The notes under the pieces were generated by a model, which saw only the letters and a list, made by a program, of their open reading frames with translations, was not told the DNA's origin and searched no databases. A stretch of 40,966 bases of DNA from Suillus spraguei (taxonomy: Eukaryota > Basidiomycota > Agaricomycetes > Boletales > Suillaceae), in NCBI GenBank assembly GCA_016800925.1, contig JABCPU010000534.1:1-40966 (forward strand), in the 5' to 3' direction. A program made the translations under genes and the position numbers. Positions 10,868-21,905 of the stretch are shown in pieces (position 1 is the first letter of the stretch; the number at the start of each line of letters is the position of its first letter).

Positions 10868-13099
10868 ATGAATTTTACTCGTCCTCCCGTGCTAGTCGTA
10901 AGTGAGCTTATATTGATGCACGGTTGCGCCTCAGTTTAATCCCTCCTTTCTTAGGTGGGCGCTGGGCCGGCAGGTCTGGTAGCAGCGTTGACACTCCTTC
11001 AGAACGACATCCCAGTTCGCATCATCGATAAGGACCCCAATCCTCGCATCGGACAGCGTGGTCCTGGAATCTGGGTTGGTCATCACACCACTTCTCTCGT
11101 GCCCTGTAGTCCTATCTAACGCACGATTTAGTCACGTTCCTTGGAACTCTTCAACTTCCTGAACGTCCCAGAGGTCAACGATCTGGGTAAACCTGCACCT
11201 GCAATCCGTTCCTACAAGCCTGGGACGTTGGAATATGTGACAGAATCTTTGTTGGTCTCGCATGTGGACCCAACTCCTGCAATCCCATTTGTACGTACTA
11301 TTCAGAACCGTCGTCCCTCAAGCAGCCATCCTGATGTTTTTTTTGTTGTATTGTAGGCAGGTGCGAAGCTGCTAGGTCAACAGCTCCTAGATGTGATTTT
11401 GCGACGCCACCTAGAGAAATTCTCGTGCTCTGTCGAGATGGGCACCGAACTGATTTCGGTCAAGCAGTCCGACGAAGGTGTCACGGCTGTTCTAGCAAAG
11501 AATGGCACATTGGAAACTTTCGATACCAAGTGGGTGATTGGTGCTGACGGTGCTAAAGGTGAGATGTGATGAAATTCAAATGCTGAAGGATGGGTCTGAG
11601 TTATGGTTTGCAGGGGTCACGCGCAAACAACTCGGGCTCACATTCTTGGGTGAGACTAGAAACGATATTCAAGTGGTCATAGGAGATATTCGTTTAAAGG
11701 CCGCTGGTCTTGATAGAGCGGTGCGTCAGATTTCTACTGCATCAACGAAGGAGCCTGATACTCTGTTGAAAGTATTGGCACCGATTTGGACACTTTAAAC
11801 GAGGGTATGTCCAACCTCTACTCTTGAGACTCGGGGATATGTATATTGACGCTAGGCAGCGCTTCATTGCGTCCAACAGATGAAATTGGCGAGGATGGCT
11901 GGCATTTTTCCATCTCTGATAATGATCTAGACCTGACAAAGGTTGCTGAGAGCGAGGAGAAGATCTTTGAGATCATCACATCGTCCATACCTACTGAAAT
12001 TACGTTCAACAAGCTCGTCTGGGTGAGCGAGTGGAGGTGTGTCTTATTCTTTTTTGCAGTGATGCGTTTCCATCAATTCACTTTAGGCCCAATATCCGCA
12101 TGGTAAACAAGTTCAGCGAGGGCCGAGGATTTGTTGTGGGTGGTATGCTGTTTTATTTATGAATGATGCAACTGTGCTAATGAAAGTCTACATAGATGCC
12201 GCTCAGTATGTCTATCTTTGAGCACTTTCTTGCCAAACTGATTCTGAGTTGTTTCCAGTGTCCACAGTCCAACCGGTGGTCAGGTGTGTGTGCTCTGATC
12301 AAATGCTGGTACCTACTCATTTATCTATGAACAGGGACTCAATTCAGGTATACAAGACGCCGTATGTCTTGCAAATGCACCATGTATAACATTACTTACT
12401 GTACACAAGTTCAATCTAGGTTGGAAGCTTGCACTCGTCGAAAAAGGACTCGCCAACAAGTCTCTTCTTGAGACGTATAATTCTGAGCGTCTGCCTGTCA
12501 TCTCCGAGATGCTTGAGAGGACCACCACGATTCTCAACCAAACATTAGAGACAAACAAATTGTTCACCGCCCCACGAGCGCCCATTCTTTCTATGCTGGG
12601 TATCAACTGCCGATTCAGCAGTATCGTTCTGGACGAGTTTGCAATTCCAGGGAAACCTATCAATGCGTACGGGGTGCTTGACGAAGGAAATTTGGAGGCT
12701 GGAGACAGGGCGCCTGATGCACCAAATATGTTGCAGGTAGGAAGTGGAAAGTCTGACATGAAGACACTTTTTGGTCTTTACAGACCATGGTATCACACTG
12801 TGCTTGTGTTCGCTCCAAGTCATGCGGATGCTACCCCGATCTTGAGTGCGCTGGAGGCATACGACACAAGCGTTGTGCGATCAGCAGTCGTTCTGCCTTC
12901 ATCTGCATCAGTAATGTCTGTCGCATCCCCTGCTAACTTTGTTCTTGTCGATCAAGAGAGCCATGCTTATTCGGCTTACCTTGTGGAAGCTAGCCACACG
13001 AAGGTGTTTGTGATACGGCCGGACGGAGTGGTTGGGGCGATCGTACATGGTACAGAAGGCGTTGAGAAATATTTCTCCAAAATATTTTTGGATGCGTAG
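10868..13099 (+). CDS. FAD-dependent aromatic-ring monooxygenase, copy A (complete)
   Basis: Twelve exons can be placed: 10868-10897, 10955-11074, 11132-11290, 11357-11558, 11614-11720, 11773-11804, 11860-12036, 12087-12142, 12196-12205, 12259-12283, 12335-12361 and 12410-13099. Together they give 1635 nt, 544 residues, open throughout. Visible motifs: the N-terminal FAD dinucleotide fold VGAGPAGLVAALTLLQ, the DG motif VIGADGAKGVTR, SLRPTDEIGEDGW, and the second FAD motif GDAAHVHSPTGGQGLN followed by QDAFNLGWKLALVEKG. A C-terminal thioredoxin-like region contains LFGLYRPWYHTVLVFAPS. This is the PHBH/phenol-hydroxylase class (group A flavoprotein monooxygenases), which uses NAD(P)H and O2 to hydroxylate aromatic substrates. 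The substrate cannot be read from sequence. No signal peptide is evident, so it is probably cytosolic. Intron 2 uses the donor gttggt. Confidence 0.92.
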
Positions 13100-13820
13100 T
13101 GGCCCGAATTTTTGTTGTTGACTTACCAATTGTATTAGCACCTATATATCTTATTTGTGACTGAAAATGAAAGCAATATGATATTGAACTACATTACGCA
13201 CATTTGGTATCGTTTCGTCCTAAGCAGTATGTGGAGAGCAATCGACATATTTCGGAGATCGACCACGCAGCACACAACATCTGGCACATGATGATTTGGT
13301 CATGGCTTTAGGCCTTCACTAGGACCTGGAAAGCTACGTTTATTTCTCAGTTCGTTGTTCGTAGCAATATGTACGAATAACGGTGACAACGCCGCCGCGT
13401 CACGCATATGACCATTGGCATAGCGAAAATATGGCTACTAGTACATAGTAGTCCTCGTTGCACATTACTAGGGTTTGTCATTGCCGACTTTCACCTTGTT
13501 CTGTTGCATTTTCTCCCTTACTAGTAATGCTTGAATTAATGCATGTGACGTGGCAAGGGTGTGACCGTGTGTGTGTACTCCAATTGCATCTTTCGCTTCT
13601 TGCCCCTGTCTTAGCATTCATACTTTCTATTTCTCTGGGATTACACGAGACAATGTTGTACTTATATGACATTCTGAAATTTTCATGGTTTCTCTGACGG
13701 GCGAAGAGTACATACTATGTTTGGAAGATACAATGATCACGTGGTTAGTTTACTTAATCATATAACTTGCCTACTAGAGACTCTGTTGTATCACAGTTAT
13801 GGTGGTGCGTCCGCAGCCGT
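13100..13820. other. Spacer between copies A and B
   Basis: The first ~220 bp (through the ctggcacatgatgatttggtc block near 13300) align with the 3' flank of copy B, showing that the duplicated unit includes downstream sequence. The remainder (13300-13820) is private to this interval and carries no recognisable gene. Confidence 0.5.
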
Positions 13821-14078
13821 TTAGTCGACACATAGCCTCTAGTAAGCATTTTAACAAATGCATCTGACGCGGACGTGTGGCATGGGCAGTCCTTTCTGTA
13901 GTAAGGGCACTGACTCATACTGTACAAGACGCAGTGGCCGCGGTCACGGTTGAAGTACACATTGGTAGTATTTGGTACGGTTACCTGCGTGGCCTTTCCG
14001 CCTTCATCGGCCATCCCTTATATATGGTATAGACGCGACCGCCTGATATTCTGATCCAAAAATCTCTAAACTCTACGC
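13821..14078 (+). promoter_or_regulatory. Conserved 5' block / promoter of copy B
   Basis: Same ordered blocks as upstream of copies A and C, here with a clear TATA-like element (cttatatatggtat, about 14018-14031) about 55 bp before the ATG. It is the best-preserved example of the shared upstream region although its gene is dead. Confidence 0.5.
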
Positions 14079-16316
14079 ATGAATTTTACTCGTCCTCCTG
14101 TGCTAGTCGTAAGTGAGCTCATATGAGGGAAGGTTGCAGCTCGGCTCAATTCCTCTTTCTTAGGTGGGCGCTGGGCCAGCAGGTCTAGTAGTAGCGTTGA
14201 CACTCCTTCAGAACGGCGTCCCAGTTCGCATAATTAATAAGGACCTCAATCCTCGCATCGGACAGCGTGGTCCCGGAATTAAGGTTGTTCATGACACCAC
14301 TTCTCTGATGCTCTGTAGTCCTATTTTAATACATGATCTAGGCACGTTCCTTCGAACTCTTCAACTTCCCAGACGTCCCAGAAGTCAACGATCTGGGTAA
14401 ACCTGTACCGGTAATCCGTTTATACAAGCCTGGGACGTTGGAATGTATGGCAGAATCTTTGATAGCCCCGCATACGGAACCTACTCCTGCGATCCCATTT
14501 GTACGTACTATGCAGAACTGTCGTTTCTCAAGCAGTCATGCTGATAATGTTTTTTGTCGTATTGCAGCAAAGTGCAAAGATGCTGGGTCAACAACTCCTA
14601 GATGTGATTTTGCGACGCCACCTAGATAAATTTTCGTGCTTTGTCGAGATGGGCACCGAACTGCGTTCGGTTGAGCAGTCCGACGAAGGTATCATGGCTG
14701 TTCTAGCAAGGAACGGCACATTGGAAACTTTCGATACCAAGTGGGTGGTTGGTGCTAACGGTGCTAAAGGTGAAATGCGATCAAATTCAAATGCAGAAGG
14801 ATGGGTCTAAGTTATGATTTGCAGGGGTCACGCGCAAACAACTCGGGCTTACATTCTTGGGTGAGACTAGAGACGATGTCCGACTGGTCATGGGAGATAT
14901 TCGTTTAAAGGGCGTTGGTCTTGATAGAGTAGTGCGTCCTATTTCTGCTCAATCCATGAAGGAGGGCTACTGATACCGTCTTGAAAGTATTGGCATCAAT
15001 TTGGAAGCTTCAAACGAGGGAGGGTATGTTCAACCTCTGCTCTCAACTCGGGAATGTATATATTGACACTAGACAGCATTTAATTGCGTCCAACAGACGA
15101 AGTTGGCGAGGATGGCTGGCAACTTGTCATCTTTGATACTGATCTAGACCTGACCAAGGTTGCTCAGAGCGAGGAGATGATCTTCGAGATTATCGCATCA
15201 TTTGTACCTACCGAAATTACGTTTAATAAGCTTGTCTGAGTGAGCGAGTGGAAGTGTGTTTTATTTTGTTGCATCGATGTGTTTTCAATTTTCATCGACT
15301 CATTTTAGGGTCAATATCCGCATGGTAAACAAGCTCAGCGAAGGCCGAGGATTTGTTGTGGGTGGTACGTTGTTCTATTTATGGATGATGCGCCTGTGCT
15401 GATAGAAGTCTACACAGATGCTGCTCAGTATGTCTATCTTTGAGTGCACGATTGTCAAACTGACTCTGACCTATTTACAGTGTCCATAGTCCAATCGGTG
15501 GTCAGGTGCGTGCGCTCTGATCAAATGCCGATACTTGCTCATTTATCTATGGACAGGGACTTGATTCAGCTGTACAAGACGCTGTATGTCTCGCAAATCC
15601 ACCATGTATAACACAACTAGCTATACACCAGTTCAATCTGGGTTGGAAGCTTGCACTGGTCGAAAAAGGACTTGCCGACCACTCTCTTCTTGAGACATAA
15701 TTCTGAGCGTCTGCCTGTCATCTCCGAGATGCTTGAGATGACCACCACGATTCTCAACCAAACATTAGAGGCAAACAAGTTGACCATCCCACGAAGGCCC
15801 ATTCTTTCCATGCTGGGTATCAACTGCCGATTCAGCAGCATCGTTCTGGACGAATTTGCAATTCCAGGGAAGCCTATCAATGCGTACGGGGTGCTTGACG
15901 AAGCGAATTTGGAGGCTGGAGACAGGGCGCCTGATGCACCAAATATGTTGCACGTGGGACGCGGAGAGTCTGATGTAAAGACGCTTTTTGGTCTTTACAG
16001 ACCATGGTATCACACTGTACTTGTATTCGCTCCGAGTCATGCGGATGCTACCCCGATCTTGGGTGCGCTGGAGGCATACGATAGAAGCGTTGTGCGATCA
16101 GCAGTCGTTCTGCCTTCATCCGCATCCGTGATGTCTATTGCATCACCTGCTGACTTTGTTCTTGTCGATCAGGAGGGCCATGCTTATTCTGCTTACCTCG
16201 TGGAAGCTAGCCGAACGAAAGTGTTTGTGATACGGCCGGACGGAGTGGTTGGGGCGATTGTACATGGTGCAGAAGGCGTAAAGAAATATTTCTCCAAAAT
16301 ATTTTTGGATGCATAG
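14079..16316 (+). pseudogene. FAD-dependent aromatic-ring monooxygenase, copy B (pseudogene)
   Basis: Exon order and most splice sites match copy A, and the long last exon is nearly intact. Several independent lesions destroy the frame: an extra 4 nt next to the exon-6 donor (about 15016-15023), a TAA at 15081-15083 where A has a serine codon, a TGA at 15237-15239 replacing the tryptophan of LVWVSEW, and a 2-nt loss creating TAA at 15698-15700 in the ETYNSERL segment. The DG motif is changed from GADGAKG to GANGAKG, and the residue before intron 2 is lysine instead of tryptophan. The long 3' open segment (about 15711-16316, ending TAG) keeps the C-terminal domain readable but lacks both FAD motifs. 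Confidence 0.9.
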
Positions 16317-17143
16317 TGGCCCAAATTTTCTGTCTTCATTTACCACTTTTACTAGTACGTGTACACCTTATTGAATGCAATTTGTAACTGAAAATGAAAG
16401 TAATACGACATGGAAACCTATTACGCACATTTGGTGCGGGCCCCGTGATTATACAAACGACAACGTAGCATTTTATCCATCGTTTCGTCCTCAACGGTAT
16501 GCTGAGAGCAATCGAGAAACATTTGAGGGATCGATCACGCAGCACATAGCATCTGGCACATGATAATTTGGTCAGGGCATTACTAGGTAAAAGAAAAGAT
16601 GTAATGCTTACTTGAGTTCTTGATGGTCCAATTACAGAGAGCATTCCGAAACATCCAGGGTGACAATCGTTTAATAATTCAACGCATAACTTATGCTGTG
16701 ATGATATTCATCCAAGATAAATAGCGTACGAGCACCTGGATGTAGAAAACTGCACTATCGCAATCAAACGTGATGGGATGCATTCTAGAAGCCATGGAGA
16801 TGAGAGTGGGACACATGTACAGGCCGTCAGAAAAACCCTGGGTTGGGGCCCTTGCATGGCGTCACACAGCCAATATGCGGCAATCTAGGATAGACAACTT
16901 TCAGCTAAATTCGCAGGACGGGAAGCAGAGATCGCAATCGAATACAAGCGGGTACGTTCTGGAAACTGTGGAGACATGAGTCGGGCGCGTGTACATAGTA
17001 GTGCAATCGAAGAAATCAATTAGGACTTGCAGAGACTCAGAGTATTCTTGCCGGAACGGTGATCGAGTGTTAGGCATCTTCATGAGCGAGCCAGCGTAAA
17101 AGCGCACAATGAACGCACCTCTACACTTTCAACCTCCAGTAAC
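16317..17143. other. 3' flank of copy B
   Basis: The proximal part aligns with the 3' flanks of copies A and C. The block around 16855-16930 (cttgcatggcgtcacac...gcggcaatctagga) aligns with 20935-20985 downstream of copy C. No gene is recognised. Confidence 0.5.
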
Positions 17144-17430
17144 ATGTCACAGCTTATTCCAACCACCATGCGCCATACCCCCTCGAGTTCTGGAAAATCC
17201 TGACAAGGGCGTAAATGCATTCGCAGTTTTCCCTGGTGAAACGAATAGTTACAGGCTCGAAGAAGACACTTCGTCTGTGGGACTTAAGGACGGGTTGTTG
17301 TGTTGAAGAAGATGGAGGGCCATCACAAGGAGGTAGAGCTTTGGCCGTATCGCGAGATGGCCGAATAACAACAGCAAGCGGTGAACGAGGTGGAGAGGTC
17401 AGTCTCCAAAGCACTGCAATCTCTTGGTAG
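17144..17430 (+). pseudogene. WD40-repeat protein fragment (copy 1)
   Basis: From an ATG at 17144 (MSQLIP) the sequence passes a frame break and then reads RIVTGSKKTLRLWDLRTGCC, EEDGGPS, RALAVSRDGRITTASGERGGE. This is one WD40 beta-propeller blade in the style of fungal NACHT-WD40/WD40 proteins (RIVTGS...LRLWD..TG). The extra bases in the FPG.ETNS region and a stop after SGKS break the frame. Only about 1.5 blades remain, so no propeller could form. The related copy at 21666-21905 sits at the equivalent place after copy C, so it was carried along in the segmental duplication. Confidence 0.7.
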
Positions 17431-18102
17431 ACACATCTGAAGCACTGGTAAAGATTCGAGCAAATCTTCATTACCATATTTATCAGAAGGCTGTGGCTAA
17501 TTATAATGGAAAGCAGATTTGTCGACGACGGATGTCATACGTACATGCATATTTGTGCCCAGCCAGGCATTCGACAATGTTGATGCAGTTGCTGATCTGA
17601 AAACCAATTTTGCGTGGGCACCATTGCCCTACTGGAACACGAGAAAGAAGCATGGTCATCGCATCGAACGAGTGTCGATTGACAGAATGGACGAAGTGTT
17701 GGAAGGCCTAGACGGTGTATAATTTTGCAGATGACGATCACCAGACGATGGTAGTTGATCACACACAGCTCACAAGACAACTTATATTCCGGGGATGTGG
17801 ACATCCTGATGCTCTTGTGATGGTGTTTCCTAGTGACACTACTCACTATAAATATTGTCAAGGCTCAACATGGACATACTAGTATACATATCCTTCGGTA
17901 GCGCTTGCCAGGTGGCAGAAGTGGCGATTCTGCCACCTCTGCTGCCGGCACAATTACCCGCAAACAATTCTGCCCCCAGCCCTAACACTGCGTGGTACTT
18001 ATGTCTAGGTCCCCAAGGCCAAGTAAGTTTTTAAAAAGGTTAAAACAGACCTATCTGTTGCATTCAAGTCACGGTAATGTGTCTGCATCTATATCTATCA
18101 GG
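17431..18102. other. Spacer between WD40 fragment 1 and copy C promoter
   Basis: Segments at 17450-17640 (aaagattcgagcaaatcttc, ttgcgtgggcaccattgccc) align with 21950-22085, extending the duplicated unit. No gene recognised; possibly degraded continuation of the WD40 gene. Confidence 0.45.
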
Positions 18103-18300
18103 CTAGTCAACGCAGTCTCTGGTGAGTAATGACAAATGCATCGGATGCGGACATACTTATAGTGGCATCGGTATGTCCTTTCTGTCACAGGACACACTAA
18201 TACAGGACATACAGTCACGGTTGCGTTGGAGTTGGGACAACTACCTGCGCTGCGTTTCCGCTTTGATCCTTTATATACGCCATAGGACGCAGCTATCATC
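18103..18300 (+). promoter_or_regulatory. Conserved 5' block / promoter of copy C
   Basis: Contains the shared caaatgcatcggatgcgg, tcctttctgt and gcgtttccgctttgatc blocks and a TATA-like ttatatacgc (about 18270-18280). The interval between this element and the ATG in use is shorter than in A or B because the usual start is missing and an upstream ATG replaces it. Confidence 0.5.
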
Positions 18301-20562
18301 ATGGTTCCAATCCAAAAATCTCTGAATTACACTCGTCCTCCTGTGCTAGTCGTAAGCGAGCTCATACTATGATGCAAGGTTGCGCTTCAGCTTGATTCCT
18401 CTTTCTCTCTCTTAGGTGGGCGCTGGGCCAGCAGGTCTAGTAGCAGCATTGACACTCCTTCAGAATGACATCCCAGTTCGCATCATCGATAAGGACCCCA
18501 ATCCTCGCATTGGACAGCGTGGTCCTGGAATCTGGGTTGGTCATCATGCCACTTCTTTGATGCCCTGTAGTCTCATTTAATGCATGATCCAGTCACGCTC
18601 CTTCGAACTTTTCAACTTCCTGAACGTCCCAGAGGTCAACGATCTGGGTAAACCTTTACCTGTAATCCGTTCCTACAAGCCTAGGTCGTTGGAATGTGTG
18701 AGAGAATCTTTGATGGTCCCGCATATGGAACCTACTCCTGCAATCCCATTTGTACGTACTATGCAGAACCGTCGTCTCTGAAACAGCCATTCTGATGTCT
18801 TTGTTGTATTGTAGCCAGGTGTATAGTTACTAGGTCAACAACTCCTAGATGTGATTTTGCGACGCCACCTAGAAAAATTCTCGTGCTCTGTCGAGATGGG
18901 CACCGAACTGATTTCTGTCGAGCAGTCCGACGAAGGTGTCATGGCTGTTCTAGCAAAGAACGACATATTGGAGACTTTTGGTACCAAGTGGGTGATTGGT
19001 GCTGACGGTGCTAAAGGCGAGATGCAATCAAATTGAAATTCAGTAGGATGGTCCTGAGTCGTGGTTTGCAGGGGTCACGCGTAAACAACTCGGGCTTACA
19101 TTCTTGGGTGAGACTAGAGATGATATTCGAATGGTCATGGGAGACATCCGTTTAAAGGCCGTTGGTCTTGATAGGGCGGTGCGTCATATTTCTACTCCAT
19201 CAACGAAGGAGCGCTCCTGATACTGCGTTGAAAGTATTGGCACCGATTTGGACACTTTAAACGAGGGTATGTTCTGGCCTCTATTCTTGAGGCTCGGGGA
19301 CATGTGTATTGACGCTAGGCAGCGCTTCATTACATCCAACAGACGAAATTGGCGAGGATGGCTGGCAATTCACTATCACTAATAGTGATATGGACCTGAC
19401 AAAGGTCGCTGAGAGCGAGGAGATGATCTTCGAGATCATCACATCACGCATACCTACTGAAATTACGTTCAACAAGCTCATCTGGGTGAGCGAGTGGAGG
19501 TGTGTTTTATTTTGTTTCGTCGATCGTTTTCGATGTTAATCGGTTCATTAGGGCCAATATCCGCATGGTAAACAAGTTGAGCGAGGGTCGAGGATTTGTT
19601 GTGGGTGGTATGTTGTTCTGCATATGAATGATGTACTTGTACTGATGGAAGTCTACATAGATGCCGCTCAGTATGTCTATATCTAAGTGCTTTCTTGCCA
19701 AACTGACTCTGACCCATTTCCAGTGTCCACAGTCCAGCCGGTGGTCAGGTGCGCGTGCTCTGATCCAATGCTGATACCTACACATTATTTATCTATCAAT
19801 AGGGACTCAATGCAGCTATACAAGACGCTGTATGTCTTGCAAATGTACTATGTATGACACTATTGACTGCACCAGTTCAATCTAAGTTGGAAGCTTGCAC
19901 TGGTCGAAAAAGGACTCGCCGACAAGTCTCTTCTTGAGACATATAATTCTGAGCGTCTGCCTGTCATCTCCGAGATGCTTGAGATGACCACCACGATTCT
20001 CAACCAGTCATTAGAGGCAAACCACTTCGCCGTCCCACAAAGGCCCATTCTTTCCATGCTGGGTATCAACTGCCGATTCAGCAACATCGTTCTGGACGAG
20101 TTTGCAATTCCAGGGAAGCCTATCAATGCGTACGGGGTGCTTGACGAAAAGGATTTGGAGGCTGGAGACAGGGCACCTGACGCACCAAATATGTTGCACG
20201 CGGGACGCGGAGAGTCTCAAGTAAAGACACTTTTTGGTCTTTACAGACCATGGTATCACACTGTGCTTGTGTTCGCTCCGAGTCATGGAGATGCTACCCC
20301 GATCTTGGGTGCACTGGAGGCATACGATACAAGCGTCGTGCGATCAGCAGTCGTTTTGCCTTCTTCTGCATCAGTGACGCCTGTCACATCCCCTGCTGAC
20401 TTCGTTCTTGTCGATCAGGAGGGCCACGCGTATTCGGCTTACCTCATGGAAGCTGGCCAGATGAAGGTGTTTGTGATACGGTTGGACGGAGTGGTTGGGG
20501 CGATTGTACATGGTGCAGAAGGCGTAAAGAAATATTTCTCCAAAATATTTTTGGATGCATAG
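18301..20562 (+). pseudogene. FAD-dependent aromatic-ring monooxygenase, copy C (damaged, possibly partly functional)
   Basis: Coding sequence is well preserved with VGAGPAGL, IGADGAKG, GDAAHVHSPAGGQGLNAA and an intact C-terminal domain. Three oddities stand out. The usual MNFTRPP start is gone, a ~12-bp loss having removed the ATG, but an upstream ATG at 18301 is in frame and would give MVPIQKSLNYTRPPVLV. Exon 4 begins CCA GGT GTA TAG (stop 18824-18826), unless the AG of that TAG is used as acceptor, which would delete four residues and keep frame. The exon-4 donor is GC (19017-19018) instead of GT, and retention of that intron leads to a TGA. All other splice sites match A and D. It could produce low-level functional transcript or be an early pseudogene. 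Confidence 0.8.
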
Positions 20563-21665
20563 TGGGCCCGAATCTTCGTTCTTGACTTACGACTTTTACC
20601 AGGAGTTCGTAACTGAAAAATACGACAAAGAACTAGCACATTTGGTGCGGGCCCCACAAACGACAACGTAGCATTTTATCCATAGTTACAGGTTCAATGG
20701 CATCCAAGAAGTGAGGATTTTAGCTGCATCAGGTGCATACACTGAGTCGACGAAGTCACCAAACAGTGATCTATGCGTCTGTGTTCAGATAAGTTATATG
20801 GTAATGTGGTGGAGTGGCTGCTGGACACGAGAAAAAATGATATTTATGCGATTGTGGCCATCCTGGATAAATAGCGTTCGAGCACCTAGATGTAGAAAAT
20901 TGCTACTGGCCATCAGCAAAAGCCTAGGTCCCATTGCATGGCGCCACACAACGACAAATGATATTTATGCGGCAATCTAGGACAGACAACTTGCATGAGG
21001 GACGGGAAGTAGAAACTGCAATTGAGTGTTAAGCATCTATATAAGCAAGCGTGGTGGACCAGCGCAAAAGCTCATAATACACACGCCTCTACAGCTTAGA
21101 ATCCCTCGACCGTGCTCAACTGTCGAGTTGCACGCAAGTCTCGGACACGTTCTGCGAAGTAATACCAACCCAGGTGTTACAGTGAACCCGTTGTTGGAAT
21201 CCGAAGGATCCGAGATAGGTACGAGCGGGAAGAGATAAGAAGAATGGTCCGAGCGCAAGGCCAGAACGGCCAATAGCGTGTGCCAGCGTGACGTGCAATA
21301 TGCCGTTTGATTTCGTTGTGCTACGCAATATGCCGTTTGATTAGTTTTATTTTCGTTGCTATTCCACTCACCTTATAGTAGGCGCTCAAGCGCAAAAGCA
21401 TCTCAGTTCTTTTCAAGAGACTGAGATTTACCTTGTCATCTAGCGAGCGCGTTCCTCCCTACCTTCGTCTAATTCCCAGACCCGTAAACAAACACATAGT
21501 GTACTCGTACTGTAAAATGTCTACTTATATATATCTGCTAACGGTAAACCTATGCTGCCGACGCCCAGTAATATCGCGTTATCATTCACGAAGGTTCCCG
21601 ACAAATATCGAGCTCGTACCTCGAGCCCTGATATTCCAACATCAACACCATCAACTTGCGGTAAC
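20563..21665. other. 3' flank of copy C
   Basis: Aligns in patches with the 3' flank of copy B (gcacatttggtgcgggcccc, acaacgtagcattttatcc, and gcggcaatctaggacagacaactt). Includes a local duplication of cgcaatatgccgtttgat(t) near 21294-21341. No gene recognised. Confidence 0.5.
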
Positions 21666-21905
21666 ATGTCACAGCTTATTCCAGGTACCATACCCCTTCG
21701 AGTTCTAAAAGATCATGGTGGGGGCGTAAATGTATTCGCAGTTCCCTGATAAGAGACGGATAGTTACGGGTTCAAAGAAGACATTCCGTCTGTGGAACTT
21801 GAGGACAGGGTGTTGTGTTGAAGAAGATGGAGGGCCATCGTTAGGAGATGCAGGCACTGGCGGTATCACGATATGGTCGAATAAAGGCAAGCAGTGAATA
21901 AGAGA
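21666..21905 (+). pseudogene. WD40-repeat protein fragment (copy 2)
   Basis: Starts MSQLIPGTIPLRVLKDHGGG then VNVFAV, the linker entering a WD40 blade. After one missing base the frame continues PDKRRIVTGSKKTFRLWNLR and TGCCVEEDGGPS. It is the duplicate of 17144-17430, with different damage: the first part is better preserved and the distal part shorter. Together the two copies suggest the ancestral unit carried a WD40 gene start directly downstream of the monooxygenase. Confidence 0.7.

Noticed and set aside
11773..11860. Apparent frameshift common to all monooxygenase copies near the SLRPTDE segment
   Set aside because: Using the acceptor ggcag/aagcag instead of the nearer gctag restores the frame in copies A, C and D.
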